Assembly: GCA_031269205.1 (NCBI GenBank)
Contig: JAISZM010000171.1
Location: forward strand, 1-5,939
Origin: Eubacteriales Family XIII. Incertae Sedis bacterium
GTDB taxonomy: Bacteria > Bacillota > Clostridia > Peptostreptococcales > Anaerovoracaceae
Length of the DNA: 5,939 bases
Reading direction: 5' to 3'
The notes below the pieces were generated by a model. That model did no database searches. It had not been told where the DNA came from and was given only the letters and a program-made list of their open reading frames with translations. Shown one piece after another: positions 1-5,939 of this stretch (position 1 is the stretch's first letter; each line of letters begins with the position of its first letter). Made by a program: the position numbers and the translations under genes.

Positions 1-315
1 TTTGAGCGAAGCGGCATTATAGCCCCACGGAAATGTCATCGTATACCTTGCGGGCGTTCTGTCTGTCATGCCGTGCAGATAAAGAGCTGTTTCATGCGAG
101 AAAATGCCCTTGCTAAAACGATATTGCAAGAGATACATTTCATCTTCCCATGCGGACGGCCTCAAATACATGCCACGGTCAATTTGCACAAGCTCTTTGG
201 ATTCTACAAGCGCAGACAGTATGCTTCGGTGGAATCCGCTCTCTGTCACTTGCTTTGATGTGACCATATCACCCGCGTTTTTAAGGAAATCTTGAAGTGT
301 TACTTGTTGCGGCAT
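1..315 (-). CDS. AbiEi-family type IV antitoxin / transcriptional regulator, N-terminal part (runs off the left edge)
   Basis: The frame is open from ATG 315 to the window edge (105 codons, no stop), so the C-terminal part is missing. It begins MPQQVTLQDFLKNAGDM. Residues about 15-55 look like a winged helix-turn-helix: a helix pair around TSKQVTESGFHRSILSALVE, then the wing ELVQIDRGMYLRP. Residues about 70-105 carry the run IFSHETALYLHGMTDRTP followed by YTMTFPWGYN, which is typical of AbiEi-like proteins. In this family the protein neutralises an AbiEii-type nucleotidyltransferase toxin encoded just downstream and represses its own promoter by binding inverted repeats. A toxin gene would lie beyond position 1 and cannot be seen. 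The start is fixed by AGGAGG nine bases upstream and a consensus promoter. The gene is AT-richer than the operon to its right, which suggests separate ancestry. It could also be a solitary AbiEi-like regulator. Family assignment is from sequence recognition only. Confidence 0.8.
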   Translation of the reverse strand, partial: MPQQVTLQDFLKNAGDMVTSKQVTESGFHRSILSALVESKELVQIDRGMYLRPSAWEDEMYLLQYRFSKGIFSHETALYLHGMTDRTPARYTMTFPWGYNAASLK

Positions 316-324
316 GGCGATTCA

Positions 325-330
325 CCTCCT
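325..330 (-). promoter_or_regulatory. Ribosome binding site of the AbiEi-like gene
   Basis: The minus strand reads AGGAGG, inside AAAGGAGGTGA, nine bases before ATG 315. This is a near-perfect anti-Shine-Dalgarno match and fixes the start of the partial gene. Confidence 0.9.
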
Positions 331-377
331 TTGACAAACACACTACATATTATACAAAAATGATGTTTATTTGTCAA
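331..377. repeat. Inverted repeat around the promoter, candidate AbiEi operator
   Basis: The plus strand carries TTGACAAA at 331-338 and its exact reverse complement TTTGTCAA at 370-377, with arm centres 39 bases apart. One arm covers part of the -35 box and the other lies just after the expected transcription start, so the pair brackets the -10 region. AbiEi proteins are known to repress their own operons by binding inverted repeats in the promoter; assigning these arms as that operator is inference. Eight-base arms in AT-rich DNA could arise by chance. Confidence 0.45.
349..377 (-). promoter_or_regulatory. Consensus sigma70/sigmaA promoter of the AbiEi-like gene
   Basis: On the minus strand a TTGACA -35 box (377-372) is followed by exactly 17 bases and a TATAAT -10 box (354-349). 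Both hexamers match the bacterial consensus perfectly. Transcription would start near 342, giving a short leader of about 27 bases before ATG 315. The AbiEi-like gene is therefore transcribed independently of the operon that ends at 538. A promoter this strong in a toxin-antitoxin setting would normally be held down by autorepression, and the overlapping inverted repeat (331-377) is a candidate operator. Confidence 0.88.
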
Positions 378-379
378 TA

Positions 380-394
380 GATTGTTCGACAATC
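380..394. repeat. Short palindrome (6-base arms) upstream of the AbiEi promoter
   Basis: The plus strand reads GATTGTTCGACAATC: arms GATTGT and ACAATC around a TCG centre. It lies two bases upstream of the -35 box, so it could be an upstream operator half or the remains of a hairpin ending the operon transcript. It is not GC-rich and no T-run follows it on the minus strand, so I do not call it a terminator. Confidence 0.35.
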
Positions 395-537
395 ACACAT
401 TAATTTATATGGTATGTAAAGTTGTCGGCTCTCAAACTCAGTGTCCTCCACGTCCCCAAGTATCCCACGGAAGAGTAGCAAAAGATACTGGATGTGATAG
501 GCGTGAATTTGCAGACACACCGCAGAAATACGATTAT
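395..537. other. Spacer after the operon, no gene called
   Basis: This stretch between the URO-D stop and the promoter region holds no start codon with a ribosome binding site and no clear intrinsic terminator. A weak six-base inverted repeat is present (AGTATC at 459-464, GATACT at 484-489). One minus-strand frame stays open for about 53 codons, ending at TGA 376-374, but it has no supported start. It may be junction or decayed sequence. Confidence 0.5.
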
Positions 538-1530
538 TCAGAACATCTCCTTGCTCAGCTTCTCTATCTCCTCGGATATCGTATCGTATACCCCTTCAAA
601 ATTGGAACCCGGCCCGCCCGTCGTCTGGCACGGTATGATATAGCGCTTGCCGCAGTTTTCGCCCACCCACCGCACAGCCTCGGCTATCTTCTCTCGCGAC
701 CAATCGAAGCGATCGACCTCAGCCGAGTCGATTCCGGCCATGAACGAGATCTGCCCGCCGTACTGCTTGATGAGCGCGGGTAGGTCGTTGGACTTCGTCG
801 CCCCCTGCCAGATGTCGATACCCATTTCGATCATGTACGGTACGAACGTGGCCGCGTAGCTGTCCGAATGGTGGACTATAAGCTCGATCCCGCTCTCATG
901 GAAGGAACGGTACATCCGCTTGTACGGTTCGAGAAGGAATTCCTTGAACATCTTCGGTGACATGAAGGTAGATGTCTGGCTACCCCAGTCGTCGTGATGT
1001 AGGACTGTGTCAGCCTGAAGTCTGTCTGTAAGCAATTTTACGTAAGCGCACTCCCAATCCGCGATATAGTCGATCAGCTCATGCATCTCCTTTGGGTTTT
1101 CGTAAAACGCGCACAGCGCCCCCTCCATGCCCATCAGCGAATGAAGCTGCTCGAAGATACCCGGGAAGATTATCGGCCCTATGAAGCTCTCATTCCGGTC
1201 GCAAGCGTCGTACTCGGCCTTTGCCTCCGCCCACATCTCTTCAGGGAAGTCGAGGCTCGGTGCCTTCACGAACTCCCTCCAGCGTGTGATGTCCTTCAAG
1301 ACGATGTGCTCTGCGTCGTGCACCGGAAACATACCCGGATTGCCCTCCGGAAAAGTCCATGTGACGCCCCAGTAGTCGGTTTTGTCCTCGTCGCCGGGAA
1401 AATACGGTACTGGGTTCGTGTAACTGTACGGATCGGTAAAGGACAATTGCATGAACTCAAACTGGTTCACGAAGCGCTCGGGCTTCCCGCCCCTAATCGT
1501 CTCTATCAAATTCTCTCTCGGTGTAAGCAT
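538..1530 (-). CDS. URO-D family methyltransferase-like protein, probable independent product of the fused frame
   Basis: From the internal ATG 1530 the product has 330 residues, the usual size of URO-D family methyltransferases (MtaA/MtbA-like) in anaerobes. It starts MLTPRENLIETIRGGKPERF, a typical native N-terminus for the family, and lacks the RxPVWxMRQAGR signature of true HemE, so haem synthesis is unlikely. In MtaA-type enzymes a His-X-Cys motif and a distant Cys bind the zinc that activates a thiol or methyl acceptor. Here the matching place reads VHHSDSY (H220, H221, D223), with Ser at the expected Cys position, while C301 in IIPCQTTGGPGS is kept. Likely roles are methyl transfer to or from a corrinoid protein, or an uncharacterised reaction on a methylated substrate. 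No corrinoid protein is encoded in the window. AAGGAG eight bases upstream strongly supports this start. Confidence 0.72.
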   Translation of the reverse strand: MLTPRENLIETIRGGKPERFVNQFEFMQLSFTDPYSYTNPVPYFPGDEDKTDYWGVTWTFPEGNPGMFPVHDAEHIVLKDITRWREFVKAPSLDFPEEMWAEAKAEYDACDRNESFIGPIIFPGIFEQLHSLMGMEGALCAFYENPKEMHELIDYIADWECAYVKLLTDRLQADTVLHHDDWGSQTSTFMSPKMFKEFLLEPYKRMYRSFHESGIELIVHHSDSYAATFVPYMIEMGIDIWQGATKSNDLPALIKQYGGQISFMAGIDSAEVDRFDWSREKIAEAVRWVGENCGKRYIIPCQTTGGPGSNFEGVYDTISEEIEKLSKEMF

Positions 1531-2769
1531 CGGTCTTTCTCCTTCCCTGTGCATGATTGATAATAACATATAGGCCGTTGCGATAATGCCTGTCACCACG
1601 GCGGAGAACAGGCAGCTTGCGGATACAGATATATCCCCCGTAAGCCCTCCGAACGCGACCGGGACATACGGCGCGAGGAAGCCGTCGAATAACGCAAAAG
1701 CGTTGAAAACCGCGATGCAGGCACCGCGCTGTTTCCTCGGTGCGCAGCGGGCGACCTGCAGGCTGAAGAACACGAACATGAACCCGTCAGCGATGGATTT
1801 GAGAGCGATGCCACCAGCCGCCGTAAACACGTTCCTCGAAAGCCATAACACGAGCAAGGCGAGCGAGAACATTATGCAGAACAAAGCAGCGTAGCGATCC
1901 TTGCTCCGAAACCTCATCATAACGGGCGTAGCGGCAAGGCAGCCGAACAACCCTGCGATTAGCCACACCGAACTTAGCCAACCCGTCGTGACCGAGGTGC
2001 CGAAGCCCTTTTCGTACACATAGACATCCGCCAGCACCGTGATGCATAGCGTGAACGTCTGAATGACGGCGAACACGAGTATGAGCCTGACAAATAGCAA
2101 CGGCCTCCATTCGAGTCCCACCTCCCAGCGCTGCATGACGTCTTTGCGCCGTCTCCCACGGTCGTCGAACTCCGTCTCAGGCACGAAGATGGCGCATAGG
2201 ACGACAGGGATGAGAGATACGCCGTTGATGAGGAAGGCGTATCGCCACGACGCGAGGGCAACATATCCCACGCCGATGGAGATGGCGGCACCGAAGATGC
2301 AAGTGGCGGCGTTGTAGAAGCCGTACATCTTTCCCTGCTCGGCCTCGGTAGACCAAAGCTCCACAATCATAGCCGCCGTCACAACCGTCAATATGCCCGA
2401 CGCCCCGGCGCACACGCTCCGAAGGACGGCAAGCATCTCCACGTTCACGGCGAAAGCGCAGGCCACACCAAAGGCGAAGAATACCGCCGTTCCCCACAGC
2501 AGCAGAACACGCTTGCCCACGCGCCGCATCAGAAACGCAGCGAGCAGGCCCGTAAAAACGGAGACTACGCCGGTCCCCGAGATGATATAGTTACGCAGGA
2601 ACAGCCCCGTGTCGGGATAGGCTCCATCCGCACCGAACAGTACGCTGACGAGCGGCACGATGATGGCGTCCGACATCATGCCGTAGCCCGCCGTGCATAT
2701 CGCGAGCTTCATCCAAAGCGGATGGCGTTTTGCCCTTTCGTTCGGAAGCAATGGACTAAGCCCTGGCAA
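538..2769 (-). CDS. Fused open frame: 12-TM MFS transporter joined to a URO-D/cobamide-methyltransferase-like domain
   Basis: This is one uninterrupted 743-codon frame. Residues 1-413 are a full-length MFS transporter. Twelve hydrophobic segments can be counted (about 20-45, 60-82, 88-108, 112-138, 148-172, 176-196, 224-250, 262-285, 292-310, 314-340, 350-374, 382-405). The loop between TM2 and TM3 has the MFS-like basic motif RRVGKR (82-87), and VPET follows TM6. Twelve helices put the C-terminus in the cytoplasm, which suits a soluble enzyme attached there. Residues 414-743 are a complete URO-D-type domain (separate entry). The linker MHREGERP is encoded by the ribosome binding site of the second half. 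The listed start is TTG, abutting the TAG stop of the upstream gene with no clear Shine-Dalgarno. TTG 2751, with AGGG nine bases upstream, is an alternative. The transported substrate is unknown. Whether the fusion is really made, or reflects a lost stop codon or sequence error, cannot be told here. Confidence 0.75.
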   Translation of the reverse strand: MPGLSPLLPNERAKRHPLWMKLAICTAGYGMMSDAIIVPLVSVLFGADGAYPDTGLFLRNYIISGTGVVSVFTGLLAAFLMRRVGKRVLLLWGTAVFFAFGVACAFAVNVEMLAVLRSVCAGASGILTVVTAAMIVELWSTEAEQGKMYGFYNAATCIFGAAISIGVGYVALASWRYAFLINGVSLIPVVLCAIFVPETEFDDRGRRRKDVMQRWEVGLEWRPLLFVRLILVFAVIQTFTLCITVLADVYVYEKGFGTSVTTGWLSSVWLIAGLFGCLAATPVMMRFRSKDRYAALFCIMFSLALLVLWLSRNVFTAAGGIALKSIADGFMFVFFSLQVARCAPRKQRGACIAVFNAFALFDGFLAPYVPVAFGGLTGDISVSASCLFSAVVTGIIATAYMLLSIMHREGERPMLTPRENLIETIRGGKPERFVNQFEFMQLSFTDPYSYTNPVPYFPGDEDKTDYWGVTWTFPEGNPGMFPVHDAEHIVLKDITRWREFVKAPSLDFPEEMWAEAKAEYDACDRNESFIGPIIFPGIFEQLHSLMGMEGALCAFYENPKEMHELIDYIADWECAYVKLLTDRLQADTVLHHDDWGSQTSTFMSPKMFKEFLLEPYKRMYRSFHESGIELIVHHSDSYAATFVPYMIEMGIDIWQGATKSNDLPALIKQYGGQISFMAGIDSAEVDRFDWSREKIAEAVRWVGENCGKRYIIPCQTTGGPGSNFEGVYDTISEEIEKLSKEMF
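1531..1544 (-). promoter_or_regulatory. Internal ribosome binding site at the MFS/URO-D junction
   Basis: The minus strand reads GGAAGGAGAAAGACCG then ATG. AAGGAG (1544-1539) stands eight bases before ATG 1530, an excellent Shine-Dalgarno placement. It lies exactly where the transporter ends and the URO-D domain begins. It argues that the URO-D protein is, or recently was, translated separately even though no stop codon separates the two. Confidence 0.8.
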
Positions 2770-3795
2770 CTATTCGATCTCGAACGCCGCCGCACTCTTG
2801 TACGTGATAAAGGGCAGGTCGTTCACCATCACGACGCCGCCCGGCGCTCCGATCAAATCCGGAATGCGATTGACCATGATGGTACTCGTCGTAACCGCGC
2901 CATGGAAGTCCTCAATGGCCATCCGTATGTCGGGCTCTCCGTCAAACTCGACCGTGAAGGAATTGGTCTCCCCGCCTTCCCCGTATTTGAAGTAACTGAC
3001 GGACTCGATGTCTATCCCCTCCTCAGTGTGGACGACGCCTGTCTCCATATAGCCGACAAGGCAGCCCTCTTTGATCGTGTAGTCGAGATCGGCCGGCGAG
3101 ACGTCCGCCTTTGCCGGCACTATATCGTTCTTCGTCTCATATCCCGTGACGTGCAGGCCGCATTTCTCCGCAAAGAGCGTGTCCACGCCGATCCACATGG
3201 ACGGGCCTTCCTCCTCTCCGTCATAAGCGAGGCTTTCCCATTCCTCGGGCGGCGCGCCAAAGCCCATGCCCGCAGACGATTCCTCGCCGAAACCGTCGAG
3301 CAATGCATTGAAGACGAGGCGCACCTTCGTGAACTTTCCGCTCAGCGCGGAGAGCACGAGCGGTATCGACTGCCACAGTTCCGCCGAGCCTGAACCCAGA
3401 TACGAGGCGCCCGTCCGCTTTCCGATCTCGTCGAGTTCCCGCGCGAGCTCCGGCGCCGCGACGCGGGGGTTGTAACAGACGATGCCTACGGGCATATAGT
3501 TGACGCCGTTCTCCATGCACGTTTTCGCCTGCGGGAAGATTTCCTCTACCGTGTTCAGCGAACAGTCAAGCATGACGTCGGGCATCGTGGCCTTGACCGT
3601 ATCTTCGAGATTCGCCACGTCCGTGGTCGCGATCCCTATGGGCTCCGAACCCGACGCCGCCCCGACGTCCTCTCCTATCCTTCGTATCTCGACGCCGCAT
3701 ACGATATCCGCGCCGCGGTGAAGCAACGCGCCGATGCAGACCGACGCCACATTCCCCGCAGAACCGATGATACCCACCTTGATTTTCCTTGCCAC
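2770..3795 (-). CDS. NAD(P)-dependent dehydrogenase, DapB / 2,4-diaminopentanoate dehydrogenase-like
   Basis: With GTG 3795 as start the product has 341 residues. It opens with a Rossmann fold: ARKIKVGIIGSAGNVASV, with the Gly-rich nucleotide-binding turn at 8-14. Residues about 95-140 (NYMPVGIVCYNP ... SYLGSGSAELWQ) and the C-terminal run TTSTIMVNRIPDLIGAP (302-318) are typical of the dihydrodipicolinate-reductase-like family that includes 2,4-diaminopentanoate dehydrogenase. The DapB substrate motif (HHxxKxDxPSGTA) is absent, so lysine synthesis is unlikely; an amine or amino-acid-like redox step is more probable. An upstream ATG at 3846 is in frame, but its extra 17 residues include the translated Shine-Dalgarno (REER) and precede the Rossmann strand, so GTG is preferred. 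The gene follows the molybdenum subunit by 76 bases and its TAG directly abuts the next start, consistent with one operon and coupled translation. The substrate is unknown. Confidence 0.8.
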   Translation of the reverse strand: MARKIKVGIIGSAGNVASVCIGALLHRGADIVCGVEIRRIGEDVGAASGSEPIGIATTDVANLEDTVKATMPDVMLDCSLNTVEEIFPQAKTCMENGVNYMPVGIVCYNPRVAAPELARELDEIGKRTGASYLGSGSAELWQSIPLVLSALSGKFTKVRLVFNALLDGFGEESSAGMGFGAPPEEWESLAYDGEEEGPSMWIGVDTLFAEKCGLHVTGYETKNDIVPAKADVSPADLDYTIKEGCLVGYMETGVVHTEEGIDIESVSYFKYGEGGETNSFTVEFDGEPDIRMAIEDFHGAVTTSTIMVNRIPDLIGAPGGVVMVNDLPFITYKSAAAFEIE

Positions 3796-3810
3796 AACCA
3801 ATCTCTCCTC
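3796..3810 (-). promoter_or_regulatory. Ribosome binding site deciding the GTG start of the dehydrogenase
   Basis: The minus strand reads GAGGAGAGATTGGTT then GTG. GAGGAG (3810-3805) stands nine bases before GTG 3795. A TTG also lies in this spacer but is too close to the site. The upstream in-frame ATG 3846 would place this site inside the coding region. Confidence 0.7.
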
Positions 3811-3871
3811 TCTTTGTTTTCGTGCCTCTGCCTTCATCCCATCCAAACTGGCAAAATCGATTGGCGCTCGC

Positions 3872-5939
3872 TTATGGATTTGTTTCGCGGATGGCCGCGA
3901 GCACGCGCTCCCGCGTAAACGGCAGGTCTGAAAGCTCCGCGCCTATCGCATCGCTGACCGCGTTCGCGATAGCCGGAATCACGGGGATCGCCGACACCTC
4001 GCCGATACCCTTTGCGCCGTAAGCGCCGTATTCGTAGGGCCGGTCGACGAATGAGAACGACATCGCTGCGTTTCGCGGGCCGTCCATGAAGGTCGGAATC
4101 CGGTAGTCGCGGAAATTGGGATTGATGACCTTTCCCGCGTCGTTCAGCAGCGTCTCCTCGTATAGTGCCTGCCCTAAGCCCATCGAAAACGCGCCCTCGA
4201 TCTGCCCCTCGCAGGTCATCGGATTGATGACCGTGCCGCAGTCGTAGCACCCGGCCAGTTTTTCGAGCCGCACCTCTCCCGTCTCGCTGTTGACGGCGAC
4301 CTCGACGCCCCAGCCGCCGTATGAATAGATGGTAGGGTTCTCATTGGGATACTCGTCGAAGGCAAAGGGGTGGTGCCAAGTGGCCGTGCCCATTATCTGA
4401 CCCGCCTCCATGAGCGAGCCGTCGCCCGTGAAAAGATCCTTGTACTCGATGGCGTTCTCAGGATTGGCCTTCTCGAATATCTTCCCGTCCTCGGTGTCGA
4501 GCGCGTCGACTGGAAGTTTCATGACCCCGGAGGCGATGTCGAACATCTTCTTCTTCGCGTCCTCGGCGGCGAGCAACACGGCGTTGCCGTTTACGAGGGT
4601 GCCCCGGCTGCAGAAAGTCCCCATGTCGTGCGGACATTGCTCGGAGTCACCGAAGACGACGCGCATCCTGTCGAAGGGAAGCTTAAGCACCTCCGCCGCG
4701 GCCATCGCGTCCACGGACAGGCCGCCGTGTCCGAGTTCCACGTGCGACACGTAGATGGTGGCCGTGCCGTCGTCCCCTATGCGGCAATGCGCACCCGTGC
4801 CGTTCGGATCCTCGGCGCCTACGAACTTGTTCGCGAGCGCGATGCTCTTGCCGAAAAACCAGGGACCCTCTGGGGGCCGCTTCTCGTCCAGCCTGATCTC
4901 GTCTATCGTCCTCTCCAGTATCTCGAGCGAGCCGTTGTTGGACACCTTCTTCCCGTCCCCGTCGGTATCGCCGTCGACCAGCACGTTCTTCAGGCGTATC
5001 TCGTCACGGCCTATGCCGAGCCTCTTAGCGGCCTCATCCATGTTGCGTTCGATAGGATAGACCATGTACTCCGACCCGAGTGCGCGGTAGGGTGCCGTGG
5101 GTGGCGTATGCGTGTATATGCCATAACTCTCGATGAGAAGGTTTGGCGACCGATAGTTGCCGACCGCGCCCTCGCCCGCGCACATGATGAGGATGGCCGA
5201 GTGCGTGGAATACGCGCCGCCGTTGCCGAGTAGCACGATATGCCGCGCAACGAGCGAACCGTCCTCCCTGTAGCCGTCCTTTACGGAAATCACGGCTGCG
5301 CCGCGCAGCCCGCCAGACACGAAGCTCTCCTCGCGGGTCATGACGATACGCACGGGCAAACCGTATCTCATCGCGCCGATAGCCGCGACGTCGACCGTAG
5401 AGATGCCCGTCTTGCCTCCGAAGCCGCCGCCGAGGTAAGGGATGCGGTAATTGATGTCTCCAGGTATCATGCCTAGGTCGCTCGCCATCTCGTACCTCGC
5501 CGTGGAGCCTTTCTGCTCGCTCGCGTAGACCGTAAGCCGCCCGTCCGTTTCCGGGATGACGACACATTGATGCGTCTCAAGAGTACAATGGCTGACGAAC
5601 GGGATGTTGTATCTGCTCTCGACGATGAGGTCGGCCTCCGTGAAGCCCTGCTCCACGTCCCCTATCTGCTGTACGAAGGATGCGAACATATTGGGCTTCG
5701 ACGGGTCTAAGCCAAAGTCTTCCAGTTCCTGAAAGCCCGTAGGCAGATAGGATCCGACGTCCTCATGCACCTTGATTGGACCATCCTCGAGCGCGGTCTC
5801 CACGTCAAAGACGGCGGGAAGTTCCTCATACTCGATGCGCACGAGTGCCGCCGCCTGCGCAGCGATGCCCTCCTCCGTCGCCACGACAAGCGCGACGTAG
5901 TCTCCGACGTAGCGTACGACCTCCTTGCAGAGTATATGG
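3872..5939 (-). CDS. Xanthine dehydrogenase family molybdopterin-binding (large) subunit, N-terminus cut by the window edge
   Basis: The frame is open to the right edge; reading continues upstream of GTG 5884 for 18 more codons (CKEVVRYVGDYVALV), the end of the a/b hammerhead domain, so GTG 5884 is not the start. About 688 residues are visible; I estimate 80-100 are missing compared with the usual ~760-780. Numbering from GTG 5884: first Mo-cofactor domain about 60-300 with GGGFGGKTG (152-160) and PYRALG (265-270); second about 345-610 with ELGHGG (383-388), GTFCSRGT (422-429), DCGTVINP (548-555) and the GAFSMGLGQALYEE region (564-577); catalytic Glu E629 in KGIGEV. The YRCSF loop of CO dehydrogenase is absent, so this is a hydroxylase of the xanthine, nicotinate or other N-heterocycle/aldehyde type. 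The usual GQG glutamine is His here (H386). FAD and Fe-S subunits are presumably encoded outside the window. It is the first visible gene of the operon. Confidence 0.93.
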   Translation of the reverse strand, partial: HILCKEVVRYVGDYVALVVATEEGIAAQAAALVRIEYEELPAVFDVETALEDGPIKVHEDVGSYLPTGFQELEDFGLDPSKPNMFASFVQQIGDVEQGFTEADLIVESRYNIPFVSHCTLETHQCVVIPETDGRLTVYASEQKGSTARYEMASDLGMIPGDINYRIPYLGGGFGGKTGISTVDVAAIGAMRYGLPVRIVMTREESFVSGGLRGAAVISVKDGYREDGSLVARHIVLLGNGGAYSTHSAILIMCAGEGAVGNYRSPNLLIESYGIYTHTPPTAPYRALGSEYMVYPIERNMDEAAKRLGIGRDEIRLKNVLVDGDTDGDGKKVSNNGSLEILERTIDEIRLDEKRPPEGPWFFGKSIALANKFVGAEDPNGTGAHCRIGDDGTATIYVSHVELGHGGLSVDAMAAAEVLKLPFDRMRVVFGDSEQCPHDMGTFCSRGTLVNGNAVLLAAEDAKKKMFDIASGVMKLPVDALDTEDGKIFEKANPENAIEYKDLFTGDGSLMEAGQIMGTATWHHPFAFDEYPNENPTIYSYGGWGVEVAVNSETGEVRLEKLAGCYDCGTVINPMTCEGQIEGAFSMGLGQALYEETLLNDAGKVINPNFRDYRIPTFMDGPRNAAMSFSFVDRPYEYGAYGAKGIGEVSAIPVIPAIANAVSDAIGAELSDLPFTRERVLAAIRETNP

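Noticed and set aside
380..394. Intrinsic terminator for the operon
   Set aside because: The palindrome has only six weak base pairs and no T-run on the minus strand, so a terminator is not supported.
382..783. Plus-strand open frame of 133 codons overlapping the URO-D 3' end
   Set aside because: Mostly antisense to the URO-D coding region, no ribosome binding site, no recognisable family; typical of GC-rich antisense shadows.
538..1530. True uroporphyrinogen decarboxylase (HemE)
   Set aside because: The HemE N-terminal arginine signature is absent and the context is catabolic, not haem synthesis.
2722..3393. Plus-strand open frame of 223 codons opposite the dehydrogenase gene
   Set aside because: Antisense shadow; the minus-strand frame carries the Rossmann and family motifs.
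3796..3846. ATG 3846 as the start of the dehydrogenase
   Set aside because: It adds 17 residues that translate the Shine-Dalgarno region; GTG 3795 has a well-placed site and begins right at the Rossmann strand.
4370..5233. Long plus-strand open frame (287 codons) inside the molybdenum subunit gene
   Set aside because: Lies entirely antisense to a strongly recognised gene whose motifs fix the minus-strand frame; its protein has no family features. Length is explained by GC-rich codon bias.
1..5939. CRISPR array, tRNA, rRNA, riboswitch or insertion sequence ends
   Set aside because: No regularly spaced repeats, no tRNA- or rRNA-like stretches, and no transposase or matching terminal repeats were seen in the window.

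Overview
The window holds one minus-strand gene cluster (about 540-5939) and, to its left, the start of an unrelated minus-strand gene. The cluster is visibly GC-rich; the first ~540 bases are much more AT-rich. The gene families (a molybdenum hydroxylase of the xanthine dehydrogenase type, a cobamide-methyltransferase-like URO-D protein, a dihydrodipicolinate-reductase-like dehydrogenase) and the strong Shine-Dalgarno sites point to an anaerobic bacterium, possibly a gut one. Coriobacteriia (Eggerthellaceae-like), high-GC Clostridia and Synergistota all fit. The sequence alone does not decide between them.

Layout in the direction of transcription (right to left): (1) 5939-3872, molybdopterin-binding large subunit of a xanthine dehydrogenase family hydroxylase, cut off at its N-terminus by the window edge; (2) 3795-2770, an NAD(P)-binding dehydrogenase related to DapB and 2,4-diaminopentanoate dehydrogenase, probably starting at GTG 3795; (3) 2769-538, a single 743-codon open frame that joins a complete 12-helix MFS transporter (residues 1-413) to a complete URO-D/methyltransferase-type protein (residues 414-743). 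The join has no stop codon, but a strong internal ribosome binding site and ATG sit exactly there (ATG at 1530). The frame can therefore make a membrane-tethered fusion, a free enzyme, or both. (4) 537-316, a spacer without a convincing gene, carrying a consensus sigma70-type promoter and inverted repeats; (5) 315-1, the first 105 codons of an AbiEi-family antitoxin/regulator, running off the left edge.

The cluster looks like a catabolic operon: import of a small substrate by the MFS part, hydroxylation by the molybdenum enzyme, an NAD(P)-dependent redox step, and methyl transfer or a related reaction by the URO-D part. The substrate is unknown, and the small FAD and Fe-S subunits and any corrinoid protein are not in view. 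The AbiEi gene has its own promoter and is probably part of an acquired toxin-antitoxin locus rather than the operon.
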